Source of the DNA: Ancylothrix sp. D3o
GTDB lineage: Bacteria > Cyanobacteriota > Cyanobacteriia > Cyanobacteriales > Oscillatoriaceae
Assembly (NCBI RefSeq): GCF_025370775.1
Contig: NZ_JAMXEX010000005.1
Span: 1 to 64,000, forward strand
DNA length: 64,000 bases
Direction of reading: 5' to 3'
This document shows, one piece after another, positions 55,983 to 63,970 of the stretch. The translations under genes were made by a program, and so were the position numbers. The first letter of the stretch is position 1. Every line of letters begins with the position of its first letter. The notes under the pieces were generated by a model that saw only the letters and a list, made by a program, of their open reading frames with translations, was not told the DNA's origin and made no database searches.

Positions 55983-56335
55983 GCGGATGTCTGTTGTGTT
56001 TTCTGAGTTTTAATGATTTTACAACTTTGGTGTTGCGAAAGTTCATCGCTTTTGAGTTATAAATCAGAGAGGAGGTAAATTTTGCCCAAAAGCTCAGACA
56101 TCTAACAGATAATCAGGCTCTTTTGTTTAATAGAGTTGGATCAGAGATCAGGTTTCTATTTTGTAGAGATTATCTCTTGGTAGAAAATATGTGTGCTTGG
56201 GATTAAAGAAAGATAAATTTGCCCAAATCTCACTTATTTTGTGGCGTAGTTTACTTGCACCGGCCTGCTGAATCCATCACAATAAAACCATAGAAACAAA
56301 TCTTAAGGTTTCTCTCATATTTATTTTTACCATTA
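55983..56335. other. Divergent intergenic region, no gene seen
   Basis: 353 bp between the thiamine enzyme and the ClC gene, AT-rich; promoters for both genes must lie here but no box was assigned. Confidence 0.45.
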
Positions 56336-58246
56336 ATGAACGGCTTATCTTCTCGGAATGGACAGCTATTTAAATCTCCTGCTCTTGCTTCTTTCTCCAA
56401 CGCACTGACGCGCTTTCTTAACCGCTTACAGCCTTCCCCAGAAAGCATTGTGATGATTCTGGCGGTTTTGATTGGGGGTAGCACTGGGATGGGGGTGGTG
56501 ACGTTTCATTTTCTTATCCATCTGATCCACAGTCTGACTTTAGGGGATTTGATGGGGCTGATTGGTGGGTGGGGGGCTTGGACGCTGGCTTGTGTGCCGG
56601 CGCTTGGGGGGGCGATTATTGGTTTAATGCGTTTGCTTTCGCCGGATTTTGGCCCTGGGATTTCTTCGATGATTGCGGCGGTGCAAAAAGAGGGGTTGCC
56701 GGTGGCGCCGGTTTTAAAGCCGGTGACGAAAATGGTGGCGGCGTCGGTGTCTTTGGGTACGGGGGCTTCCTTGGGCCCAGAGGGGCCGTCTGCTGAGATT
56801 GGGGCTAATTTTGGGATGTTGGTGGGGCAGGTTTTGCAGGTTTCGCAGGAACGGCAGCGCTTGCTTTTGGGGGCCGGTGCGGCGGCGGGTATTGCGGCGG
56901 GTTTTAATGCGCCTATTGCCGGAGTTTTTTTTGCGATTGAGTTGGTGTTGGGGACGAGTTTTGCGACTTCTGCGGTGAGTGTGGTGCTGCTGGCGGCGGT
57001 GGTTGCGGCGCTTATTGCTCAGATTGGGATAGGGGCAAAACCGGCTTTTATGTTGCCTGCTTATGTGGTGCGTTCTCCGTTTGAATTGCCTTTGTATGTG
57101 GGGTTGGGGTTGCTGGCAAGTTTGGTGTCGATTGCTTATACGGCGGCGATTAAGCAGGCTCAAAAGTTTTTTGCGGGGGAGATAAGGGGTTTTCGCTGGT
57201 TGAGTAAGGTTCCCCGCTGGGTGCATCCGGCTATAGGGGGGGTTTGTGTGGGGGTGGTGGCGTTGAGGTGGCCGCAAATTATGGGGATTGGCTATGAGAC
57301 GATTGAGGCGATGCTGCAAGATGTGGAGTTTTCGTTGCAGTTGTTGCTGAGTTTGCTTGTGGTTAAGTTGGTGATGACGGCGATTAGTTTGGGTAGTGGT
57401 TTGGTGGGGGGGACTTTTGCGCCGTCGATGTATTTGGGGGCGTCGTTGGGTTCGGCTTATGCAAAAATTCTGGCTTTGGCTATACCGAGTATAGCCAAGT
57501 ATATGGCGGGGCCACCGGCCTATGCAATGGTGGGGATGGCGGCGGTGTTGGCTGGTTCTGTGCGGGCTCCTTTGACGTCGATTATTTTGATGTTTGAGTT
57601 AACTCGTGATTATCGGATTGTTTTGCCTTTGATGGCGGCGGTAGGGTTGAGTGTTTGGTTGGTGGATGTTTTGAAGAAGCCGGCACAAACGGCGGCTTCT
57701 ACTACGAATTTGCAGCAGATTGGTTTGAATATTGAGGGGGATAATAATAGGGAGGTTTTGGAGAAAATTCGGGTGTCGGAGGCGATGGATAAGTCGCCGT
57801 TGATTTTGTCGGGAAATACAGCGGTAGTTGAGGCGGGTTTGCGGTTGACTGAGTTACACCGGCATAGTGCTTTAATAATTAATGAGGCGGGACGTTTAAT
57901 TGGGATTATTACTTTGCGTGATGTTAATCGGATTTTGTCGCAGGTAAAGGGGGATGATTTGTTGGGGTTGTTGTTGAATAAAAAAATTGCGGATATTTGT
58001 ACGGCGGAGATTGTTTTGGCGTATGAAGATGAGCCTGTGACTGATGCTTTGGATCGAATGGCGGCGCGGGGTTTTCATCAGTTGCCGGTGGTTGAGCGTG
58101 ATAATCCTTATGAGGCTTTGGGGTTGTTGAATGAGGATGATGTTTCTTTGGTTTGTCAGGTGGCGATGACGCGGGATGTTTTGCGGGGTTTTTGTGTTGT
58201 GCCGGTGGGGGTTTCTGAGGAGGAAAAGGAACGGTTGCCGGTGTGA
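56336..58246 (+). CDS. ClC-type chloride transporter/channel with CBS pair
   Basis: 636 residues. The ClC membrane domain (about 35-450) shows GSTGMGVVTFHF, the gating-Glu motif GTGASLGPEGPSAEIG, FNAPIAGVFFAIE, GSGLVGGTFAPSMYLG and RAPLTSIILMFELTRDY. Two CBS domains follow (about 480-620: VSEAMDKSPLILSG, GIITLRDVNRILSQ, VTDALDRMAARGFHQLPVVE), which usually bind adenine nucleotides. The outer gating Glu is present; at the inner proton-Glu position of E. coli ClC (Glu203) the residue appears to be Leu (IELVLG). That change is found in channels and uncoupled members, so proton coupling is uncertain. Coding strand is very G-rich. Confidence 0.9.
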   Translation: MNGLSSRNGQLFKSPALASFSNALTRFLNRLQPSPESIVMILAVLIGGSTGMGVVTFHFLIHLIHSLTLGDLMGLIGGWGAWTLACVPALGGAIIGLMRLLSPDFGPGISSMIAAVQKEGLPVAPVLKPVTKMVAASVSLGTGASLGPEGPSAEIGANFGMLVGQVLQVSQERQRLLLGAGAAAGIAAGFNAPIAGVFFAIELVLGTSFATSAVSVVLLAAVVAALIAQIGIGAKPAFMLPAYVVRSPFELPLYVGLGLLASLVSIAYTAAIKQAQKFFAGEIRGFRWLSKVPRWVHPAIGGVCVGVVALRWPQIMGIGYETIEAMLQDVEFSLQLLLSLLVVKLVMTAISLGSGLVGGTFAPSMYLGASLGSAYAKILALAIPSIAKYMAGPPAYAMVGMAAVLAGSVRAPLTSIILMFELTRDYRIVLPLMAAVGLSVWLVDVLKKPAQTAASTTNLQQIGLNIEGDNNREVLEKIRVSEAMDKSPLILSGNTAVVEAGLRLTELHRHSALIINEAGRLIGIITLRDVNRILSQVKGDDLLGLLLNKKIADICTAEIVLAYEDEPVTDALDRMAARGFHQLPVVERDNPYEALGLLNEDDVSLVCQVAMTRDVLRGFCVVPVGVSEEEKERLPV

Positions 58247-58270
58247 TTTTTGGGGGGTTGCAAATTAATG

Positions 58271-58380
58271 GTGCCGGCATTCGATCAATGGCATTTGGTG
58301 CCGGCATTCGTCACCGGTTAAAACCGGTGCCTACCCGAATAAAACCCCTTCGGGGTTCAACCACTAAAAGCGGCAACTTA
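58271..58380 (+). repeat. Palindromic repeat, copy 1
   Basis: GTGCCGGCATTCG occurs twice (58271 and 58298), followed by GTCACCGGTTAAAACCGGTG and ATAAAACCCCTTCGGGGTT. It shares ATTCGTCACCGRTTAAAAYCGG and ATAAAACCCC with the copy at 62627, and the AACC...AGCGGCAA end with the other copies. Confidence 0.7.
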
Positions 58381-58436
58381 AAAAAGTTTTGTTATGCTGA
58401 AAATAACAACTAAATTCAAAATACCAGAATCTATCT

Positions 58437-58640
58437 ATGAAACTTAAAATCATTGTCCATGAAGCTGAAGAGGGCGGATATTGGGCAGAAGTTCCTGCTA
58501 TTCCAGGGTGTGCGACTCAAGGAGAGACTTTTGAGGAATTACTGCAAAATTTGTATGAGGCAATTGAAGGGTGTTTATCTGTTGATCTGGAATCTATCGA
58601 GATGACGGATAAAGATAAAGTTATGGAGATTGCTGTATGA
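58437..58640 (+). CDS. hicB: HicB-type antitoxin
   Basis: 67 residues: MKLKIIVHEAEEGGYWAEVP then AIPGCATQGETFEELLQNL and EAIEGCLSVDLESIEM, the HicB fold (partial RNase H-like) in its short form without a C-terminal DNA-binding domain. HicB normally neutralises the mRNA-cutting toxin HicA, encoded next to it. Here the hicA start overlaps the hicB stop (ATGA) but hicA is broken after seven codons, so the antitoxin is an orphan. It lies between two copies of the palindromic repeat. Confidence 0.85.
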   Translation: MKLKIIVHEAEEGGYWAEVPAIPGCATQGETFEELLQNLYEAIEGCLSVDLESIEMTDKDKVMEIAV

Positions 58641-58675
58641 ATTCTCTGTCCGGCAAAATAAGTCACCGGTTTTAA
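58637..58675 (+). pseudogene. hicA: HicA toxin remnant cut off by a repeat
   Basis: The ATG at 58637 overlaps the hicB stop and reads MNSLSGK, the typical beginning of HicA toxins (MNSxSGKE), then runs into the repeat at 58657 and stops after ISHRF. The dsRBD-like body with its catalytic His (GSHH) is absent up to the next gene. The remnant fits disruption of hicA by the repeat. Confidence 0.65.
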
Positions 58676-58745
58676 CCGACGGCAAATACCGGCACAAACA
58701 CCGGCATTTTTACCCGGCACCAACAAACACCGGCACCCCATAAAC
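58657..58745 (+). repeat. Palindromic repeat, copy 2 (in hicA)
   Basis: GTCACCGGTTTTAACCGACG, then GCAAATACCGGC and CCGGCA words. It matches the right part of copy 3 (GGTTTCAACCGGCGGCAAAT at 62704) with few changes. Confidence 0.7.
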
Positions 58746-58795
58746 CTTTTAAAAATTTGCTATTATCTACAATAACGTCTCAATTTTTAACTCCT

Positions 58796-61700
58796 ATGCC
58801 GGTACCACATTTAGGGCAAACTTCTATCCGCTTACTGTTGTCTAGTTCTGTCGTTGCTGCCAGTGCATTATGTCCGATAATAGGAGCATCAGTAGTAACA
58901 ACAACAGCAGCAGCAGCGGTTGCAAGTGTCGCCGGCGGGGTACTTGCCAATGATGTCGGTGAGCATCTAAAATTAGCCCACCGGCTGCGGGAAAAGAAGA
59001 ATAGTTTAAGAAACCATGACTTGACAAAAGCAGTAGGAAGTGCTATATCAATTGTGCTTTTTGCAGTGGCGGAAGAACACAAAGCCAGAAAAAATGACTG
59101 GCATAAAGATTTTGAAAACCTGGCAAAAGCAGCCCCGAATTATTGGAAAAATATTGCTGATAACCGGCAAGATGATTTTGCCGGCATTTGGGAAGAAAAT
59201 CTACCGGCTGAATTATTTTCTACCAAAGCCTCGGAATTTGCCACAGTAAAAGCCTTAGATGAAAATAGCTGGATTGAGTTTCTCCAGGGGTTGTGTGCAG
59301 AAAATAAGGTTGGTTTAGGCGATGTTTTGATCCTAAATACAGCGCAAAAATGGGAGAGCATTTTTCCGAAGGCGTTGCGGGAAGTTTTGAAAGATGATTT
59401 TGAGCATGGCGGTAAAGCTTTTGCCTCGCTTACATTGTCGATGATGAGTGAAATTTCCGCCGGCATTAAAGAAAATCAAACAGCAATTTTACAATTGTTG
59501 CAAAATCAGGGAATTGCTCAACCTAATCAAGAATATAATGAGATTTTGAGCCGGTTGGATGCACTGGCAAACCAGCAAACAATTACCCCAGAAATTAAAA
59601 ATGCTCTCAAGCAAGTATCCACGCAGATAGAATCTGGCTTTGAGGAAGTCTTGCGAGAAATGGGGGTGCAGTATGAGGAAATACGCAAAGAAATTGAAAC
59701 GCTGCGAAATGAGATTTTAGATGCCCTTTCAAATATTTCTTCAAGAAAAGAAGATCAAGACCGGCATATAGAAATAGTAGAAGGCAATCAAAAAATATTA
59801 GAAGCGGTTGTAAAAATCACTCCCGCAAATTTGGCTAATTTGGATCATGCTTATCCAAGTATAACAGATTGGGTGGGGCGGGCCGGTGAATTGCAAACAG
59901 TGGGCGAATATTTGGCTAATTCAAACATTGCCCTCATTAAAATTATCGGCGTTGGCGGCATTGGCAAATCTACCTTAGCCGCGAAAGTTTTTGAAGTGGA
60001 AGGTAGCAAGTTTGAGGGGAAATTTTGGTGGGATCTCACCATCAGCCCCAACTTTACAGAGTTTGTCAGAAATGCACTGAGGCACTTAGGGCGTTTTTCG
60101 CTGCAAGATATCCAGCAAATTCCTGAAAAGGATGTCATAGATAGGCTGGTAAATTTGTTGCAAAAACAAGCGTTTTTAATTGTCATAGATAATTTGGAAA
60201 CTGTGTTAAAAAGCGGCTGGGAGGGGAGTTTATGGGAGAAGTTTTTCTGCCGGTGGTTGGGGTGTGCGGGAAAAAGTAAGATTATTGTGACGAGTCAGGA
60301 TGTACCAAATTTGACTGAGTTAAAAGGCAAAACTTTGCACTTAGAAGAGGGTTTAAATTGCACTGAGGGAGCCACATTATTACGCAATTTGGGGGTGCTG
60401 GGTGAGACAAGAGAGTTAGAGGATTTTGTTGAGTCGGTGGGGGGATATCCGCTGTATTTGATGCTGGTGGCGGGTTTGTTGGTGACGGAAGAGGAAGACG
60501 ATCCGCAGATTAAATATTTGAGCCGGTATGGGAATTTGTATGAAATTAAGGGGATACACCGGGGTAAAAATTCGGTGAGTGTTAAGGATGTTTTTGAGGA
60601 GAGTTTTGGGCGGCTTTCTGATCAGCAAAAACAGTTATTGTTAAATTTGAGTGTGTATCGTTTGCCGTTTGAAAGTGCAGCGGCGTTGGTGATGTATGAG
60701 GGGACGGAAAGTGAGGCGGAAAATGATTTGAAGTTGTTGGCGAAACGGTGTTTTTTGTTGAAAGGAAAGGATGCGTCTGGGTTTAAGTTTCAGCCGGTGG
60801 TTTTGGCGTATTTGAAGTCGAAGGCGGGGGATTTAACGGAGGTGCATCGTAAGGCGATTGAGTATTATGGTTCGGTTCAAGAATCTGAAGGCTGGAAGAC
60901 AAAAGAGGATGTTTCTGGATACATTGAAATTTGTTATCATTTGGGTGAGTTGGGAGAGCGTCGTGCTGCGTTTGATACGATTGGGATTTGCGATGAGTTT
61001 TTGAACTTTCAGGGTTTTTATGATGTTTTGATAGAAGTTTATGAACTAATTGTGCAAAATTGGCAACCAAAAGATGAGGATGAAGAGAGACTATTTGCTG
61101 CTTACCTCAATAATTTAGGTAGCGCCTACAATTCCCTTGGACAATACCAGAAAGCCATAGAATACCACGAGAAATCTTTAAAAATTAGAGAGAAAATTGG
61201 CAACCAGCCAGATATAGCCCGTTCCCTGAATAATTTAGGTAACACCTACAATTACCTCGAAAAACACGAGAAAGCCATAGAATACTGCGAGAAATCTTTA
61301 AATATTTGGAACCAACTTAACAACCATCAGGAGATAGCAGATACCCTGAATAATTTAGGTAATGCCTACCATTCCCTCGGACAATACGAGACAGCCATAA
61401 AATATCACAAGAAATCGTTAGAAATTAGAGAGGAAATTGGCCCCCAGCAGGATATAGCAAAATCCTTCATTAATTTAGGAATAGCCTATTATTCCCTTGG
61501 AAAATACGAGACAGCCATAGAATACTTAAAAAAATCTTTGACAATTAATCGTAGAATCGGCCACCAGCAGCAGATAGCCCTTTCACTCAATAATTTAGGG
61601 TCAGCCTACGATTCCCTTGAACGATACGAGACAGCCATAGAATACTATAAGGAATCTTTGGAAATTAGACAGAAAATTTGCAACCAGCAGGAGATAGCCC

Positions 61701-62104
61701 ATTCGCTCCATAATTTAGGTTTGGCTTACCGTTCCTACGAAGAATACCAGAAAGCTATAGAATGCTTTGAAAAACTGCTAGAAATTAAACGCCCAACTAA
61801 CGATAAAGAGGGTGAGGCGAAATGCCTGCAAATTCTCGCGGGTTTATACCACCAAACCGGCCAATTTAAAAAAGGCTATGCTGCCGGTTATCAAGCTAGT
61901 CAAATCTTACAAGAATCAAACCTCCCTCTCGATAGCCTGTATCCCAAATGGCTGCAATCTATCATCAAATTTGCTCAAAAAGGTAAAGGGCAATTTGTGT
62001 TATGTTTTATCACCGGCCTTTTTGCTTTTCCCTTTGCCCTTGTCTGGATAATTGTTGTCATGCTGTGGCGAATTATCCGCGCCAAAATCAACCGGCCACG
62101 ATAA
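58796..62104 (+). CDS. NB-ARC STAND NTPase with TPR sensor and membrane segments
   Basis: 1102 residues from the ATG at 58796 (a TTG at 58757 is possible). Order: hydrophobic, Ala/Val-rich segment (about 10-55, VVTTTAAAAVASVAGGVLAN) and a second (78-92, AVGSAISIVLFAVAEEH); helical domain to 215; coiled coil (215-345, EEIRKEIETLRNEILDALS); NB-ARC NTPase with Walker A near 385 (GVGGIGKSTLAAKVF), Walker B (AFLIVIDNLETVL), sensor KIIVTSQDVPNL and GGYPLYLMLVAGLL; a winged helix; six 40-residue TPR units plus one decayed (765-1005); and a C-terminal membrane helix (1063-1090, FVLCFITGLFAFPFALVWII). STAND proteins use TPRs to sense a ligand and oligomerise; several bacterial ones are antiphage. The N-terminal hydrophobic part may be a membrane effector; this is inference. 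Confidence 0.85.
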   Translation: MPVPHLGQTSIRLLLSSSVVAASALCPIIGASVVTTTAAAAVASVAGGVLANDVGEHLKLAHRLREKKNSLRNHDLTKAVGSAISIVLFAVAEEHKARKNDWHKDFENLAKAAPNYWKNIADNRQDDFAGIWEENLPAELFSTKASEFATVKALDENSWIEFLQGLCAENKVGLGDVLILNTAQKWESIFPKALREVLKDDFEHGGKAFASLTLSMMSEISAGIKENQTAILQLLQNQGIAQPNQEYNEILSRLDALANQQTITPEIKNALKQVSTQIESGFEEVLREMGVQYEEIRKEIETLRNEILDALSNISSRKEDQDRHIEIVEGNQKILEAVVKITPANLANLDHAYPSITDWVGRAGELQTVGEYLANSNIALIKIIGVGGIGKSTLAAKVFEVEGSKFEGKFWWDLTISPNFTEFVRNALRHLGRFSLQDIQQIPEKDVIDRLVNLLQKQAFLIVIDNLETVLKSGWEGSLWEKFFCRWLGCAGKSKIIVTSQDVPNLTELKGKTLHLEEGLNCTEGATLLRNLGVLGETRELEDFVESVGGYPLYLMLVAGLLVTEEEDDPQIKYLSRYGNLYEIKGIHRGKNSVSVKDVFEESFGRLSDQQKQLLLNLSVYRLPFESAAALVMYEGTESEAENDLKLLAKRCFLLKGKDASGFKFQPVVLAYLKSKAGDLTEVHRKAIEYYGSVQESEGWKTKEDVSGYIEICYHLGELGERRAAFDTIGICDEFLNFQGFYDVLIEVYELIVQNWQPKDEDEERLFAAYLNNLGSAYNSLGQYQKAIEYHEKSLKIREKIGNQPDIARSLNNLGNTYNYLEKHEKAIEYCEKSLNIWNQLNNHQEIADTLNNLGNAYHSLGQYETAIKYHKKSLEIREEIGPQQDIAKSFINLGIAYYSLGKYETAIEYLKKSLTINRRIGHQQQIALSLNNLGSAYDSLERYETAIEYYKESLEIRQKICNQQEIAHSLHNLGLAYRSYEEYQKAIECFEKLLEIKRPTNDKEGEAKCLQILAGLYHQTGQFKKGYAAGYQASQILQESNLPLDSLYPKWLQSIIKFAQKGKGQFVLCFITGLFAFPFALVWIIVVMLWRIIRAKINRPR
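61106..61825 (+). repeat. Six 120-bp units encoding TPRs
   Basis: Units start with (CTCAA/CTGAA)TAATTTAGGT-like words at 61106, 61226, 61346, 61466, 61586 and 61706, exactly 120 bp apart, with high DNA similarity. Confidence 0.93.
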
Positions 62105-62175
62105 AATGAAAGCATTAAAACTTCAGCATCCAAACCACTTTATAACTGCAATAGATGGTAAAGTAAGACTTCATT

Positions 62176-62622
62176 ATGTCAGCCACACAAACAAGCGAAA
62201 AAATAAGTCACGTCACCACCACAATTACCATCACTAATCTAGTCGATGAAATCTTAGCCGAACGAAATTTTATCACTTCGGATCAAATTCGTTCCCTCAC
62301 CTTAGAAAACGTCCTCGTAGACACCGGCAACCCTCGCCTCTGCTTGCCGGCAAATATCATCGCCCAATTAGGTTTAGCTTTTGATACAGAAATTGAAGCA
62401 AAAACAGCAGCGGGAGTCAAAAAAATCCGTCTTTTCCACAGATTAAGCCTGACGATAGAAGGTAGAAAGGGAGTGTTTAATTGTTTAGAATTACCAGGCG
62501 GACAAGATCCCTTAATCGGTGTTCTCCCTTTAAAAGATTTAGGCTTACAACCAGATTTAATGAATCAAAAATTGATAGTGTTACCTAATCGCGGGCCAAA
62601 TACCTATCACTTAATGTACTAA
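62176..62622 (+). CDS. Retropepsin-like aspartic protease, cytoplasmic
   Basis: 148 residues, no signal peptide. The clan AA motif reads NVLVDTGNPRLCLPANII with the Asp-Thr-Gly followed by Asn rather than the usual Ala or Ser, then FNCLELPGGQDPLIGVLPLK as the second-half motif. It differs from the exported pair at 14-15.6 kb and looks like the small cytoplasmic aspartyl proteases common in cyanobacteria, often in multiple copies. It starts 71 bp after the STAND gene stop in the same direction, so co-transcription is likely. It could be a partner of the STAND protein or an unrelated passenger; dimer formation is expected. The C-terminal half is short. Confidence 0.78.
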   Translation: MSATQTSEKISHVTTTITITNLVDEILAERNFITSDQIRSLTLENVLVDTGNPRLCLPANIIAQLGLAFDTEIEAKTAAGVKKIRLFHRLSLTIEGRKGVFNCLELPGGQDPLIGVLPLKDLGLQPDLMNQKLIVLPNRGPNTYHLMY

Positions 62623-62626
62623 CATC

Positions 62627-62745
62627 AGCATTCGTCACCGATTAAAATCGGATGTAAACAAAAATAAAACCCCCCTAGGGGGTTTTTTGATTCGTGTAGA
62701 CTCCGGTTTCAACCGGCGGCAAATATCGGCGTTAAATACCGGCTT
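62627..62745 (+). repeat. Palindromic repeat, copy 3 (longest)
   Basis: ATTCGTCACCGATTAAAATCGG, the hairpin ATAAAACCCCCC/GGGGGTTTTTT, then CTCCGGTTTCAACCGGCGGC and AAATATCGGC ... ATACCGGC. It appears to hold both the left part seen in copy 1 and the right part seen in copy 2. Confidence 0.72.
62666..62688 (+). terminator. Terminator after the protease gene, inside repeat copy 3
   Basis: AAAACCCCC pairs with GGGGGTTTT around a very small loop with a run of six T. Confidence 0.75.
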
Positions 62746-62756
62746 TCTATCATTAA

Positions 62757-63083
62757 CTACCACCAAACGCGATTACCTTCTTCATCCATACGCGCCTGCC
62801 TAATAACATCAGAAATCTCATCAGCATCTTTAACGTGATGCAAAGCCTTTTTCTCACCATCCGGGTATTCAACAATAAAATAGGTAGGTACCTTAATATG
62901 GTCGCCGGTAATATCAGGAGCATCTACAGCAACCTGTTTCGCCTTTTCTTCAACACTCTTTCCTTCATCTATCCGGTCGCCCGGATTTGCCGTCAAATTT
63001 TGTTCTTTTGGACCCGGTTCACTTTTAGAATGCCAATCGACACTAACGGGTTGTAGCGGTTGTTGGTTGGGTTCGCGGCTCAT
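62757..63083 (-). CDS. Small hydrophilic protein of unknown function
   Basis: 108 residues. The first 65 are polar and probably disordered (REPNQQPLQPVSVDWHSKSE); the last 40 hold a folded-looking motif TYFIVEYPDGEKKALHHVKD ending RMDEEGNRVWW. No signal peptide or membrane helix. I recall no family. It is divergent from the HPP gene and lies next to repeat copy 3. Compositionally normal for the window. Confidence 0.6.
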   Translation of the reverse strand: MSREPNQQPLQPVSVDWHSKSEPGPKEQNLTANPGDRIDEGKSVEEKAKQVAVDAPDITGDHIKVPTYFIVEYPDGEKKALHHVKDADEISDVIRQARMDEEGNRVWW

Positions 63084-63445
63084 AGTTTTTTATTCCTTTC
63101 TAAACTGTGTTTTTACTACTTTCACTATATAAATTAACCCCCCCTCTCTGTATCCTTCAAAGGAAATAATTTCTCCATATTACTAAAGACTATCTTTTCG
63201 CTAAACAAATGCCTCACCCCCCTATTTCGGCATTCCTTTAGGATTATTTATCAGATTTATTTCTCACCCTTGCGCCAGAACACATCTCAACAATTGCCCA
63301 TATAAAGCCAATATTTGGAAAATGATAAGCAGAGGCCGGCAGCACTTCAACATTCAACAAAACCCAGCTAAAAGAAGAGCAACAACACCAGAACGCTTAA
63401 ACAAAATAAAATAAATGCAACCCTTAAAAAACATTTACCTGCCTT
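63084..63445. other. Divergent intergenic region, no gene seen
   Basis: 362 bp, AT-rich, between the small hydrophilic protein and the HPP gene. No promoter or RNA feature assigned. Confidence 0.45.
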
Positions 63446-63970
63446 ATGACTGATAAACAAAGCTTAAAACCCCTAAAAGGTGCAAACCGCAAAATCCGCC
63501 GCCGGCTCACCATTCAAGGTGAACTATTACTCGCCTTATTACCAACCATAACTATACTAGGAGTGCTGGGGATGGTTGAAGTATTAAGCCGGCAACGTTT
63601 ACTCTTCGCATCCCTCGCATCCAGCGCATTTTTAATATATCTCGATCCCCAACACGGCACCAACGGCATCCGCACCCTCATCACCTCTCAAATGCTTGCC
63701 GCCACCCTTGGATTTATCACTTATTTAGTATTTGGGCCCGGTTACATAGGCGCCGGCATAGCTATGATTATAACCATAATTTTGATGATAATTTTAGATG
63801 TCGTTCACCCCCCAGCCGTCTCCACATCTTTAAGTTTTGCTTTGCGGGCCGGTAATGAAACAAACATAATTTTATTCGCTCTCGCACTTGCCATCACATC
63901 AATTTTAGTTTTGCTACAACGCTGTAGTTTATGGTTACTAGCACGTTACAGCCAACGCCAAAATTCATAG
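63446..63970 (+). CDS. HPP family membrane protein
   Basis: 174 residues. A basic N-terminus (KGANRKIRRRL) leads into four or five hydrophobic helices (LLLALLPTITILGVLGMVEV, LLFASLASSAFLIYLDPQH, IAMIITIILMIILDVVHPP, IILFALALAITSILVLLQ). The family signature HPP is in LDVVHPPAVSTSLSFAL. HPP proteins are integral membrane proteins; some in cyanobacteria and plants are nitrite transporters of the envelope, so a transport role is plausible, but this member is short and I cannot assign a substrate. The window ends 30 bp after the stop. Confidence 0.85.
   Translation: MTDKQSLKPLKGANRKIRRRLTIQGELLLALLPTITILGVLGMVEVLSRQRLLFASLASSAFLIYLDPQHGTNGIRTLITSQMLAATLGFITYLVFGPGYIGAGIAMIITIILMIILDVVHPPAVSTSLSFALRAGNETNIILFALALAITSILVLLQRCSLWLLARYSQRQNS

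Noticed and set aside
56714-57319. Minus-strand frame of 201 codons inside the ClC gene
   Set aside because: His/Arg/Pro-rich shadow of a very G-rich coding strand; ClC motifs on the plus strand are complete.
61106-61825. 120-bp direct repeats suggestive of satellite DNA
   Set aside because: They encode canonical 40-residue TPR units in frame.
62106-62237. Small frame MKALKLQHPNHF... overlapping the protease start
   Set aside because: 43 codons, ends in His/Arg-rich sequence produced by the protease gene in another frame; no family likeness and no ribosome site that favours it.
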